Below, piece by piece: positions 53,990 to 63,974 of a stretch of 64,000 bases of DNA (position 1 is the first letter of the stretch; each line of letters starts with the position of its first letter). Origin of the DNA: Pseudanabaena sp. UWO311 (lineage in GTDB: Bacteria; Cyanobacteriota; Cyanobacteriia; Pseudanabaenales; Pseudanabaenaceae); assembly GCF_006937785.1 (NCBI RefSeq), contig NZ_SJEE01000005.1, positions 155,656 to 219,655 on the forward strand, in the 5' to 3' direction. Below the pieces are notes generated by a model. It saw only the letters and a program-made list of their open reading frames with translations. It had not been told where the DNA came from and did not search any database. Position numbers and translations under genes: made by a program.

Positions 53990-56900
53990 ATGTTTTTAAG
54001 CAACAAAATAGTTTATGGATATGTGATCGCACTATGTATTACCTCATTAGGTACTGCAACTGGTTTACTACTGGGAAATTACTATCATCAAGAAATATTA
54101 CAAAAGAACCAAACTCTATCGCAAGAGCATCAATCGTTAGATGTTCTTCAATTGGATATTTTATATAATCGTCCTGCCAAACAATTATCTTCCTATTTAA
54201 AGGATCCACAAGATTTTCGGCGCGAGAGTGCCAAATTTCTTGAATCTATTCAAACAACCTTAACCCTTTTGGAAACTCATATTGCTTCAGGGAAGTTATC
54301 CAAGATCGAAGGGCTAGAACCCTTACTAAAAGAACATGAGGTTTTTCTAAGAGAATTTAAGCAAGAATCTCAAGCCCTGTTCGCGCGATTAGATCGACTA
54401 ACCGCATCACCGAAAACTCTCGCAGAAGTGGAATCCCAGCTAGTTAATTTTTTTAAGAGTAAAAATTTTCTACGGTTTATTGAGTTTCCCGATCGCCTAG
54501 CGCCCTTTGTCCAAACTATCTATAAACATGAAAAAGAAGCTGACAATGAACTTAGTCAAGCTAAAGTACTTCGCCTGCAAATAAGTATCACTAGTTTTCT
54601 CTTGTCAGTCGCGATCGCGGCTTTGTTTATTCGGTATATTAGCCATGCGATCTCCATTGAGCAAGCTCAAGCTAACCAAAAATTGCAAGATCAACTAGTT
54701 GAGCGTCAGCAAGCAGAAGCTAGATTACTCAAGAGTGAAACCCATCAACACGCCATACTTAGTGCTCTTCCCGATATGATCATTCGCATAAATCGGGAAG
54801 GCTTTTATTCAGAATTTATTGCCAGTCCTAGCTTTCCTGTTTTGGGGGTTGCGGCTGATCTCGTGGGAACCAATTTGTCTGAGACACTTCCTCCTGATTT
54901 AGTCCAACAACGGATGGAATATATTCAACTGACGTTGCAAACTAATTCTATCCAGATTTACGAACAAACTCTTTGTATTGATGGAAAAGACCAAATCGAG
55001 GAGGTGCGAATTGTTCCTTATAGTGAAGATGAGGTTTTATTGTTGGTACGAGATATTAGCGAACAGCATTTTGCCCAGCGAGATCGCCAACAAGCTGAAA
55101 TAGCCCTAGCTGCCAGTGAAGCCAAAAGTAGGGCAATCTTATCGATGATTCCTGAATTAATGTTTCGTGTTGGTAGAGACTTGGTTTATCGGGAGTTTAT
55201 CACCCAACCCAAGGATTTTGCGATGGCGTTGCAAAATGTCAATCTTGCTGGTAGATCGATGCTGGAAATGTTACCCGCAGATATTGCGAAAAGACATATT
55301 AGCTATCTACAAAGAGCCTTGCAAACTGGTGAATTGCAATTCTATGAGCAAAAAATTCAAGAGGGCGATCGCTTCTATTATGAAGAAGTTAGAGTGATCA
55401 AAATTAATGAAGATGAAGTTCTGTTCATGATTCGCGACATTAGCGATCGCAAACAGGCTGAATTAGCACTGGCAAGTAGTGAAGCCCATAGCAAAGCAAT
55501 GCTCTCAGCAATTCCCGATCTGATGCTTCGAGTTGGGGCTGATGGGGTTTATCGGGAATTTGTCACGCAAAATCGTGATTTTGCGATCGCTACTCCCAAG
55601 ATCGATCGCGCTGGTCAATCGATGGCGGATGTGTTACCTAAAGCGATTGTCGAACGTCAGTTTTACTATTTACGGAAAGCTATAGAAACGGGTGAACTTC
55701 AAGTCTACGAGCAACAAGTTCAAGTAGCGGATCAGTTGATAGATGAAGAAGTTAGAGTTGTAAAAAGCGGCGAAGATGAAGCCCTGTTTATGATTCGTGA
55801 CATTAGCGATCGCAAACAAGCAGAAACTGCACGTAAGCAAGCCGAGCTACAACTACACAAACTCAATCAGTCTTTAGAGAGCAAAGTCAGAGAACGTACA
55901 GCAGAACTCCAACAAACTAATGAAGAATTGATCCGTGCTACAAGACTTAAGGATGAATTTCTTGCTAATATGAGCCATGAACTTCGCACGCCTCTTAATG
56001 CGATTCTGGGTATGACCGAGGGCTTGCAAGAGCAGGTCTTTGGCGATCTTAACGAGCGACAGCTTAAGGCTTTGGGAACTGTTGAACGCAGTGGCTCCCA
56101 CCTGCTGGAGTTGATCAATGATATCCTCGATTTGGCGAAAATTGAAGCGGGACAACTCGAATTAGATTGCACCCCCACATCAATTAGTCATCTCTGCCAA
56201 TCTAGCCTGTCATTTATCAAACAACATGCCTCGCAAAAAGGTCTTCAGCTTGAGGTAAAAATTCCGCTAAATCTCCCTAGCCTGTTTGTTGATGAACGAC
56301 GTATTCGCCAAGTTTTGATTAATCTGCTGAACAATGCAGTCAAGTTCACACCAAAAGGAGGGCGAGTTAATCTAGAAGTTACGCAGTTGCCCCCTGATGT
56401 AGCTACGAGCGATCGCCCTTCACTGCAATACTTAAGAATTTCTGTGATCGATACGGGTATCGGCATCTCACCAGAAAATATCAAGAAATTATTTCAGCCC
56501 TTTATCCAAATTGACAGTGCTTTAAATCGGCAATATGAAGGAACGGGGCTAGGGCTAGCCCTAGTGAAGCGCATCGTCGAACTTCATCATGGGAGAGTGG
56601 GACTAACTAGCGAATTAGGTGTAGGGAGCTGTTTTACAGTCGATTTACTCTATGATTGTTCTTCTGAAATAGTCGTCAGCAAACAACCTGAGACGACTTT
56701 ATTATTGGATGCTCCAATCACTAACGAGAATGATCGCCAATCTCCGATCATTTTGTTAGTAGAAGACAACGAAGCTAATATCATTACTATTGTGAGCTAT
56801 CTAGAAGCTAAGCACTATCGCGTTTTGTTAGCAAGGAATGGGCAGGAGGCGATCGCGATCGCCAAAGCTCATCAACCTGACATAATTTTGATGGATATTC

Positions 56901-57112
56901 AAATGCCTGTGATGGATGGCATAGAGGCGACTAGACAAATTCGTCTTGATCCTAACTTGGTTAATATCCCAATTATTGCGATGACAGCATTAGCTATGTC
57001 AGGCGATCGCGATCGTTGTCTTGCGGCAGGAGCCAATGAATATGTAAGTAAGCCTTTGAAACTAAAGCAACTAGTAACTACGATTCAAAGCCTTTTGAAA
57101 TTATGTAAATAA
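53990..57112 (+). CDS. Hybrid histidine kinase: TM region, triple PAS, HisKA, HATPase, receiver
   Basis: 1040 residues. Two membrane helices (about 10-32 and 195-215) bracket an extracytoplasmic helical sensor. Three tandem, mutually homologous PAS-like units of about 120 residues follow (start points near 250, 370 and 495, each ending in RDIS then usually DRKQAE). Then coiled coil, HisKA with phospho-His in NMSHELRTPLNAILG, HATPase (DTGIGISPENIKKLF, GTGLGLALVKRIV) and a C-terminal receiver with the phospho-Asp in IILMDIQMPVMDG. It closely resembles the third kinase of the cluster. Signal unknown. First gene of the four-gene operon. Confidence 0.93.
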   Translation: MFLSNKIVYGYVIALCITSLGTATGLLLGNYYHQEILQKNQTLSQEHQSLDVLQLDILYNRPAKQLSSYLKDPQDFRRESAKFLESIQTTLTLLETHIASGKLSKIEGLEPLLKEHEVFLREFKQESQALFARLDRLTASPKTLAEVESQLVNFFKSKNFLRFIEFPDRLAPFVQTIYKHEKEADNELSQAKVLRLQISITSFLLSVAIAALFIRYISHAISIEQAQANQKLQDQLVERQQAEARLLKSETHQHAILSALPDMIIRINREGFYSEFIASPSFPVLGVAADLVGTNLSETLPPDLVQQRMEYIQLTLQTNSIQIYEQTLCIDGKDQIEEVRIVPYSEDEVLLLVRDISEQHFAQRDRQQAEIALAASEAKSRAILSMIPELMFRVGRDLVYREFITQPKDFAMALQNVNLAGRSMLEMLPADIAKRHISYLQRALQTGELQFYEQKIQEGDRFYYEEVRVIKINEDEVLFMIRDISDRKQAELALASSEAHSKAMLSAIPDLMLRVGADGVYREFVTQNRDFAIATPKIDRAGQSMADVLPKAIVERQFYYLRKAIETGELQVYEQQVQVADQLIDEEVRVVKSGEDEALFMIRDISDRKQAETARKQAELQLHKLNQSLESKVRERTAELQQTNEELIRATRLKDEFLANMSHELRTPLNAILGMTEGLQEQVFGDLNERQLKALGTVERSGSHLLELINDILDLAKIEAGQLELDCTPTSISHLCQSSLSFIKQHASQKGLQLEVKIPLNLPSLFVDERRIRQVLINLLNNAVKFTPKGGRVNLEVTQLPPDVATSDRPSLQYLRISVIDTGIGISPENIKKLFQPFIQIDSALNRQYEGTGLGLALVKRIVELHHGRVGLTSELGVGSCFTVDLLYDCSSEIVVSKQPETTLLLDAPITNENDRQSPIILLVEDNEANIITIVSYLEAKHYRVLLARNGQEAIAIAKAHQPDIILMDIQMPVMDGIEATRQIRLDPNLVNIPIIAMTALAMSGDRDRCLAAGANEYVSKPLKLKQLVTTIQSLLKLCK

Positions 57113-57176
57113 TAAAAAATAATTCTTTGTTTTTTCGTTTGAATAAGGGTAAAGGGGGTAAAATAAGAGGTAATTT

Positions 57177-60100
57177 ATGACTTTTGCGTGTTTTTTTAAT
57201 TGCGCAATTTTTATGTCTACTGATGTAAACGTCTTCTCTGCGGGTGATCTGGGGGCAGCAATAGTCCATAACCCACTAGTTGTTAAAGCTGAAGCTTCAG
57301 CCATAGAAGCGATTGTCCTGATGAGCGAGAGTCGTGATAGTGGTATGTTCGCAAAGATTCGAGCAAGCTGTGTGTTGGTGGTTGAAGGGGAAAAAGTCCT
57401 TGGTATTCTCACAGAAAGTGATGTGGTGCGTCTTATTGCCCAGCAGCGATCGCTAGAAATTTTGACCATGCAATCGGTAATGACTTCGCCCGTGATCACA
57501 ATTCAGGAAACTGAATGTGGGGATTTATCCTCATTGATAGAGATGATGCAACAGCAACATATTCGCCATTTGCCGATCTTGGATGATAGCGATCGGCTAA
57601 TGGGACTTGTCACTATCGAAAGCCTATGGCAAGAGATACATTCCTCATCTCAGCTTTTCAAAAAATCCTACGAAGCAGAGTTAAAAAAGAGTGAACAAAG
57701 ATTTGTTTCGCTGAAAGCTACCGAACAAGCACTGAAATTGCAGCGAGACTTAAATCAGCTCATTGCCGAAATTACCAGTCGATTCATCGATATTAGTCCA
57801 GACTATCTAGATGTGGAGATTGATCGCTCCCTACAACTAATTGGCGAAGCGACTAACTCTGACACTAGCTATCTGATCAAGTTTCAGGTTAGAGAGGAGG
57901 ATGAATCGACTCTCCCAGAGGGCACGGGGAGTATGACCCATGAATGGACTAAGCTCAAATACCCTCGACAAATCGAACAAGTGCAGAATGTACCCTTATC
58001 CGTATTCCCTTGGGCTAACGTCAAATTGCTACAGCGTGAAGTTGTCAATATATCTAGAGTTGACGATTTGCCCAGCGAAGCAATGCTAGACCAAGCAAAT
58101 TGGCAACAGTTCAACTTAGTGTCCATATTAATGGTTCCCCTAATTCAAAAATCAGTTGTCACAGGATCGTTGGGATTTGCATCCTTCAGTGAGCGCATAA
58201 ATTGGGATGAGGAAATCATTAGGTTATTGCAGGTAATGGCTCAAACCATAGCCAATGCTCAACAACGCGCTCAAGATGAACAGCAGTTATATGAGAGCGA
58301 AGAACGGTTGCGTCTAGCTCTTAGAGCTGCGAATCAAGGACTTTACGATCTTAATTTACAAACAGGGGAAGCGATCGTCAGTCTCGAATATGCCACAATG
58401 CTAGGTCATAATCCTGCCACTTTTCAAGAAAATAATGCTAGATGGATAGAACGTCTGCATCCAGATGATCGTGAGCATGTTGCTAAAGTGTATCAAGACT
58501 ATGTGGCGGGGCTTTCTCCAGAATACAAAGTGGAATTTCGCCAACTTACACAAACGGGCGAATGGAAATGGATTCTCTCTCTTGGTAGAATTGTAGCTTG
58601 GGATGAGTCGGGTAATCCCTTGCGGATGTTGGGAACGCATACGGATATTAGCGATCGCAAAAAAGCCGCAGCAGAGCAATTGCTTGCTGAGCAAGTTCGC
58701 CAAGAATTAAAATTCTTAGAAAATATTCTTGATATTGTCCTCGCAGGCTATTGGGATTGGGATCTGCAAACTAACGAGGAATATCTCAGTAAAGGCTTTA
58801 AGCAAATGTTTGGCTACGAGGAGGATGAGTTGCCGAATTCCCCTGAGGCATGGCAACATCTGATCTTTGATGAAGACTTACCAATGGTTTTTGATTGCTT
58901 TGATCGGCATGTCCAGAGCCACGGTAAAGTTCCATTTTACAATGAAGTGAGGTATCGTCACAAAGACGGATCTACGGTCTGGGTCAACTGTTCGGGTAAA
59001 GTGATCGAATGGGATCAAGAAGGAAAGCCCCTACGAATGATCGGTTGCCATATCGACATTACTAAACAAAAACAGGCTGAGAATCGTTTACGCAAAAGTG
59101 ATATTCATTTAAAGACTGCTCAACGAATTGGTAGGCTAGGAAGTTGGGAATTTATCCTCGATCCTGAACAAGTCATTTGGTCTGATGAGTTGTTTCATAT
59201 CTTTGGGCGTGATAGGACTATAGCCCCTCCCAATTTAGATGAACTTCATGAATTATTACATCCTGATGATCGTGACCATCATCAGCAAGCCGTACAAACT
59301 TCTATTGCTAATGGACAGCCCTTTGATATTGAATTCCGATTCTTCCATCAAGATGGCTCGATCAGATATATCCAAGCTAGGGGAGAACCGATTTTCGATG
59401 ATTCTAATCGCGTCATTCAACTCATCGGCACTGCTTTGGATATTAGCGATCGCAAACAAGCTGAAGCAAAGCTGATCCACACCACCACGCAGTTAGCTGC
59501 CTCTAACCGCGAGCTAGAAGCATTTGCATACTCGGTTTCCCATGATTTGCGATCGCCTTTAAGAGCGATTGACGGCTTCAGCCAAGCCCTTATCGAAGAT
59601 TATGGAGACAAATTCGATGATGAAGGTAAGGATTACTTCGATCGCATTCGTCGGAACATTAAACGCATGGGGATGTTGATTGACGACCTACTGCGTCTAT
59701 CCCGTGTGTCTAGATCTGAGATGCGATATAGCAAAGTCGATCTCAGTACGCTAGTTGCCGAACAGTTAAATGAACTGCAAGCAGCAGAGCCAGAGAGACA
59801 AGTTAAGTTTGTGATAGCTCCGAATGTATTTGTTTCAGCGGATAGTACTCTAATTCAGATGGTGATCGGCAATTTAGTGCAAAATGCTTGGAAATTTACT
59901 AGTAATCATGCGACGGCGAGGATTGAATTTGGCTTAATCTCTCCCGATAGCAACCAAAATGCTCAAATCACCTATTTTGTGCGCGATGATGGAGCCGGAT
60001 TTGATATGAACTATGCCGACATGCTGTTTGGAGTTTTTCAACGACTTCATAACACCAATGAATTTGCGGGAACTGGTATCGGGCTCGCCACTGTGCAGAG

Positions 60101-60230
60101 AGCTATTCATCGTCATGGTGGGCGAGTGTGGGCAGAGGGAGCGATCGAGCAGGGTGCGACCATTTATTTCACCATCCCCGATACCATAGCCAGTTCAGCG
60201 ACTAATTTGCCAATCGGAGGAGAATCTTAA
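57177..60230 (+). CDS. Histidine kinase with CBS pair, GAF and triple PAS, no receiver
   Basis: 1017 residues. Start ATG 57177 preceded by AGAGG; an internal ATG at 57213 is closer to the CBS domain start but lacks a site. CBS pair about 15-150 (LVVEGEKVLGILTESDVVRL; HIRHLPILDDSDRLMGLVTIESL), GAF about 185-365, then three PAS/PAC units to about 765, HisKA with phospho-His in YSVSHDLRSPLRAIDGFS and HATPase (GTGIGLATVQRAIHRHGG). Cytoplasmic, with no membrane segments. The HisKA type is the phytochrome-like one, and the next gene is an Rcp1-type regulator, its likely partner. Confidence 0.92.
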   Translation: MTFACFFNCAIFMSTDVNVFSAGDLGAAIVHNPLVVKAEASAIEAIVLMSESRDSGMFAKIRASCVLVVEGEKVLGILTESDVVRLIAQQRSLEILTMQSVMTSPVITIQETECGDLSSLIEMMQQQHIRHLPILDDSDRLMGLVTIESLWQEIHSSSQLFKKSYEAELKKSEQRFVSLKATEQALKLQRDLNQLIAEITSRFIDISPDYLDVEIDRSLQLIGEATNSDTSYLIKFQVREEDESTLPEGTGSMTHEWTKLKYPRQIEQVQNVPLSVFPWANVKLLQREVVNISRVDDLPSEAMLDQANWQQFNLVSILMVPLIQKSVVTGSLGFASFSERINWDEEIIRLLQVMAQTIANAQQRAQDEQQLYESEERLRLALRAANQGLYDLNLQTGEAIVSLEYATMLGHNPATFQENNARWIERLHPDDREHVAKVYQDYVAGLSPEYKVEFRQLTQTGEWKWILSLGRIVAWDESGNPLRMLGTHTDISDRKKAAAEQLLAEQVRQELKFLENILDIVLAGYWDWDLQTNEEYLSKGFKQMFGYEEDELPNSPEAWQHLIFDEDLPMVFDCFDRHVQSHGKVPFYNEVRYRHKDGSTVWVNCSGKVIEWDQEGKPLRMIGCHIDITKQKQAENRLRKSDIHLKTAQRIGRLGSWEFILDPEQVIWSDELFHIFGRDRTIAPPNLDELHELLHPDDRDHHQQAVQTSIANGQPFDIEFRFFHQDGSIRYIQARGEPIFDDSNRVIQLIGTALDISDRKQAEAKLIHTTTQLAASNRELEAFAYSVSHDLRSPLRAIDGFSQALIEDYGDKFDDEGKDYFDRIRRNIKRMGMLIDDLLRLSRVSRSEMRYSKVDLSTLVAEQLNELQAAEPERQVKFVIAPNVFVSADSTLIQMVIGNLVQNAWKFTSNHATARIEFGLISPDSNQNAQITYFVRDDGAGFDMNYADMLFGVFQRLHNTNEFAGTGIGLATVQRAIHRHGGRVWAEGAIEQGATIYFTIPDTIASSATNLPIGGES

Positions 60231-60233
60231 ATC

Positions 60234-60653
60234 ATGACTTTACAACCAATTATACTGATTGAAGATAACCCTGACGATGAAAGATTAACAATTCGCGCCT
60301 TGCGTCGCGGTAATGTCGTCAATGAAATTCTCGTAGCTCGGAATGGTGAGGAAGCATTGTCAATGGTATTAAATGCTAATCCATTACCAAGTGTAGTCTT
60401 ACTAGATCTCAAGCTACCTAAGATTGATGGATTGGAAGTATTACGACAGATTCGAGCTAATGCACGTACACATTTATTACCTGTGGTTGTGCTGACATCC
60501 TCCAGCGAAGAGCGCGACATCATCGATAGTTATAACTTGGGAGCGAATAGCTATGTACGAAAGCCTGTAGAAATCGAAAAGTTCATGGAAGCTGTGCGAC
60601 AACTAGGGCTGTATTGGGCAGTCATTAATGAAACAAATCCAGGAGGTTTGTAA
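60234..60653 (+). CDS. CheY/Rcp1-type response regulator
   Basis: 139 residues, single receiver domain. IEDNPDDERLTIRAL acidic pocket, phospho-Asp in VVLLDLKLPKIDGLEVL, Thr in VVLTSSSEERD and Lys in SYVRKPVEIEKF. The Rcp1 layout (DNPDDE, long C-terminal helix) is the usual partner of PAS/phytochrome-type kinases. It begins three bases after the CBS kinase stop, so the two genes are coupled. No output domain. Confidence 0.94.
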   Translation: MTLQPIILIEDNPDDERLTIRALRRGNVVNEILVARNGEEALSMVLNANPLPSVVLLDLKLPKIDGLEVLRQIRANARTHLLPVVVLTSSSEERDIIDSYNLGANSYVRKPVEIEKFMEAVRQLGLYWAVINETNPGGL

Positions 60654-60656
60654 GCA

Positions 60657-63600
60657 ATGAATGATACTCTAAAGGTCTTAAGCATAGAGGATTCAGAGGA
60701 CGATGCGCTGTTAGTAATGCGCGAACTGCGGCGTGCAGGATTCACTGTTGTCTGGGAAAGGGTAGAGACAGCCGAAGATCTCCAAAATGCTCTAACTAAC
60801 CAAACTTGGGATGTGATCATTTCTGATTACCATTTACCTAAATTCAATGCATCTAGAGCGCTGCAAATCGTTAAGCAAGACTTTCCTGATCTTCCTTTTA
60901 TAGTTGTATCTGGTGTAATTGGCGAAACTTCAGCGGTAGAACTGATGAAAGCTGGCGCTCAGGATTACCTAATGAAGGGGAAATTAACTCGTTTAGCCGA
61001 AGCTGTGCGCCGAGAAATTCGAGAAGCTCAGATCCGAGTAGAGCGTCAACGTTCAAAACAAGAGCTAGATAGCGCCCAAGAACGTTTGCAACTCGCCATT
61101 GAAGGTTCTGGTATTGGTCTATGGGATTGGAATATTCAGACAGGTGCGGTAACGATCAATGATCGTTGGACTGAAATCATTGGTTATAGCATGGATGAGC
61201 TAGCACCGATTAGTTTTGAAACTTGGCAACAGCATACCTATCCAGATGATTCTCAGGAAGTCAATTTAGCTTTAGAGCAATACCTTCGCCAAGAAACCCC
61301 AAACTACGAATGTGAGTTGCGAATGCTCCATAAATCTGGCGCTTGGATTTGGGTGTTGAGCAAGGGTAAAGTAGTTGAGTGGGATGCCAAGAACAACCCA
61401 TTACGGATGACAGTTACGCATCTAGATATCTCTACTCGCAAACAAGCAGAACTGCGAGTAGAGATGCAAAATTTGATTTTGGAGCGAATTGCTAAAGGAG
61501 AACCTTTGGCAAATATTCTAGATGTGTTAGTTCGTGCAACAGAAGAACAAATTGAAGGAGGAGTCTGTTCTATTTTACTTTGCGATCGCGCTGGCAAATT
61601 GCATCTTGGCGCAGCGCCTAATTTGCCCGATGCTTATAATCAAGCCATCGAAGGGCTAGTAATTGGCGAGGGTGTGGGTTCCTGTGGCACAGCCGCTTTT
61701 CGCAAAGAACCTGTGATTGTTACAGATATTACCACCGATCCACTTTGGCAGAATTTTAAGGAATTAGCCTTGGCTCATAATTTGCGATCATGCTGGTCTT
61801 TTCCTGCGATCGCTAGTGATGGTTCGGTGCTAGCCACCTTTGCCGTTTATCATCACGATATTCATATTCCCCATTCACGGGAGCTAGAGGTGATCAGTCT
61901 TGCTGCAAATATTGTCAAAATTGCGATCGAACGGGAACAAGCCACCCAAAACCTAGAGCAGTTAAATCGAGAATTGGAAGATCGGGTAGAACAGCGCACC
62001 GAGGCTTTGCAACATAGTGAATCCCGCTTGCGAGAAGCTCAACAAATAGCCCATCTTGGTAGTTGGGAATTGGATGTAATTACACAGAAAGTTACTTGGT
62101 CAGAGGAGATTTTCACTATTCTTTCCCTAGACTCCGATAGCTCTACATTAACCTATGAACAATTTATGCAATTTTTGGCTCCCCATGAGCAAGAGCGCTT
62201 AAAAATATTGAATGAAAGAGCAATTAAATATCGAGAATCCTTTACCCTTGATGCAGAAATTGTTTGTGCTGATGGCTCCATTGGTTATATTTTTATCAAA
62301 ACAGAACCGATCTGGAATTCTCTGGGGAAAGTAACCCGATTGCTGGGAATCATAATGGATATTAGCGATCGCTATGCTATGCAAGAAGCTCTACGACGAA
62401 GTGAAGAACGAGCTAGAGCTACTCTCATGGCCTTGCCTGATCTCGTATTTCGGGTTGATCGCGAAGGAAAATATTTAGACTTTATGGTTTCATCTCAAGG
62501 TAGATACCTCGTTGATCCTCAGCAACTAATTGGTAAAAATATTTATGATGCTTTTCCTATACCTACTTCGACAATTTACGCGGAACGCAAATATACAGCT
62601 CTTCAGCAAGCACTCATTACGCAGACTGTCCAAATTTATGAACAGCAAATTGAGGTTAGCAATCAATGTCGTTATGAGGAGATTCGGATTGCTCCCTGTG
62701 GAAATGATGAAGTAGTCTTTTTTATTCGAGATATTAGCGATCGCAAACAGGCCGAGGCACAACTGCAACGAACAAATCAAGAATTAGCCCGTGCCACAAG
62801 ACTTAAGGATGAATTTTTGGCTAACATGAGTCATGAACTTCGCACTCCTCTCAATGCAATTTTGGGCATGACTGAAGGCTTACAAGAGCAAGTATTCGGT
62901 AAAATTAGCGATCGGCAACTAAAAGCCTTACAAGCTATTGAGTCTAGTGGCTCTCACCTATTGGAACTAATCAATGACATTCTTGATCTTTCCAAAATCG
63001 CCGCTGGACAAATTGAACTTGACTGTGCACTCACTTCAGTCAATCATCTCTGTCAATCTAGTCTGACATTTGTTAGACAACAAGCGATGCAAAAACGTAT
63101 CCAGATTCACACTAAAATTCAGACGAATTTGCCAGATCTGATGGTGGATGAACGACGGATTCGGCAGGCTTTAATTAATCTCCTTAGCAATGCCGTCAAA
63201 TTTACTCCTGCGGAAGGAAGTATCACTCTAGAGGTTAGCCGTCTTCGGTCGATCACTTCTTTCCAAGAAGAAACCAATGAAGAAGTAAAGGAATACTTGA
63301 AAATTGAGGTGATTGATACTGGTATTGGTATCGCCGCAGAGAACATTCAAAAATTATTTAAGCCTTTTGTCCAAATTGACAGTGCATTAAATCGTCAATA
63401 TGAAGGGACAGGATTGGGGCTTTCTCTGGTCAAGCAAATGGTGGAGCTTCATGGGGGTAAAGTCGGCTTAACCAGCGAATTGGGTGTAGGTAGTCGTTTC
63501 TTCATAGAACTACCCTATAGTTCCAATATTTCGGGCTCCTCTGACATGCTCGACAGAGATCAAACAGCTACAACCTCGCAACTAGACGATTCACCCACAG

Positions 63601-63974
63601 TCAAATCACAACTTCCCTTGATCTTGATCGCCGAAGATAATGAAGCTAATATCATGACGATTTCTAGTTATCTATCGGCAAAGGGCTATCGTATTGTGTT
63701 AGCCAAAAATGGAGAGGAAGCGATCGCGATCGCCTTGTCAGCTAAACCTGATTTGATCTTGATGGATGTGCAAATGCCATTAATGGATGGATTAGAAGCT
63801 ACTAAAAAAATTCGGCAAATTACGAGTCTAGTCAAAGTTCCGATTATCGCTCTAACGGCTCTAGCGATGACAGATGATCGAGATCGTTGTCTTGCCGCAG
63901 GTGCAAATGAGTATTTGACTAAACCCATAAAATTAAAAGAACTAGTTACAATGATTCAGAAAGTCTTAATTTAA
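60657..63974 (+). CDS. Hybrid kinase: receiver, PAS, GAF, PAS, PAS, HisKA, HATPase, receiver
   Basis: 1105 residues, complete in the window. An N-terminal receiver (IEDSEDDALLVMRELRRAGF; phospho-Asp in VIISDYHLPKF), PAS (about 140-260), GAF (about 275-425), PAS (about 450-575), PAS of the triple-PAS type (about 585-695), then HisKA (NMSHELRTPLNAILG), HATPase (DTGIGIAAENIQ, GTGLGLSLVKQMV) and C-terminal receiver (LILMDVQMPLMDG). The kinase core is a close paralogue of that at 53990. Starts three bases after the regulator's stop. Its two receivers make it a possible phosphorelay hub. Confidence 0.93.
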   Translation: MNDTLKVLSIEDSEDDALLVMRELRRAGFTVVWERVETAEDLQNALTNQTWDVIISDYHLPKFNASRALQIVKQDFPDLPFIVVSGVIGETSAVELMKAGAQDYLMKGKLTRLAEAVRREIREAQIRVERQRSKQELDSAQERLQLAIEGSGIGLWDWNIQTGAVTINDRWTEIIGYSMDELAPISFETWQQHTYPDDSQEVNLALEQYLRQETPNYECELRMLHKSGAWIWVLSKGKVVEWDAKNNPLRMTVTHLDISTRKQAELRVEMQNLILERIAKGEPLANILDVLVRATEEQIEGGVCSILLCDRAGKLHLGAAPNLPDAYNQAIEGLVIGEGVGSCGTAAFRKEPVIVTDITTDPLWQNFKELALAHNLRSCWSFPAIASDGSVLATFAVYHHDIHIPHSRELEVISLAANIVKIAIEREQATQNLEQLNRELEDRVEQRTEALQHSESRLREAQQIAHLGSWELDVITQKVTWSEEIFTILSLDSDSSTLTYEQFMQFLAPHEQERLKILNERAIKYRESFTLDAEIVCADGSIGYIFIKTEPIWNSLGKVTRLLGIIMDISDRYAMQEALRRSEERARATLMALPDLVFRVDREGKYLDFMVSSQGRYLVDPQQLIGKNIYDAFPIPTSTIYAERKYTALQQALITQTVQIYEQQIEVSNQCRYEEIRIAPCGNDEVVFFIRDISDRKQAEAQLQRTNQELARATRLKDEFLANMSHELRTPLNAILGMTEGLQEQVFGKISDRQLKALQAIESSGSHLLELINDILDLSKIAAGQIELDCALTSVNHLCQSSLTFVRQQAMQKRIQIHTKIQTNLPDLMVDERRIRQALINLLSNAVKFTPAEGSITLEVSRLRSITSFQEETNEEVKEYLKIEVIDTGIGIAAENIQKLFKPFVQIDSALNRQYEGTGLGLSLVKQMVELHGGKVGLTSELGVGSRFFIELPYSSNISGSSDMLDRDQTATTSQLDDSPTVKSQLPLILIAEDNEANIMTISSYLSAKGYRIVLAKNGEEAIAIALSAKPDLILMDVQMPLMDGLEATKKIRQITSLVKVPIIALTALAMTDDRDRCLAAGANEYLTKPIKLKELVTMIQKVLI

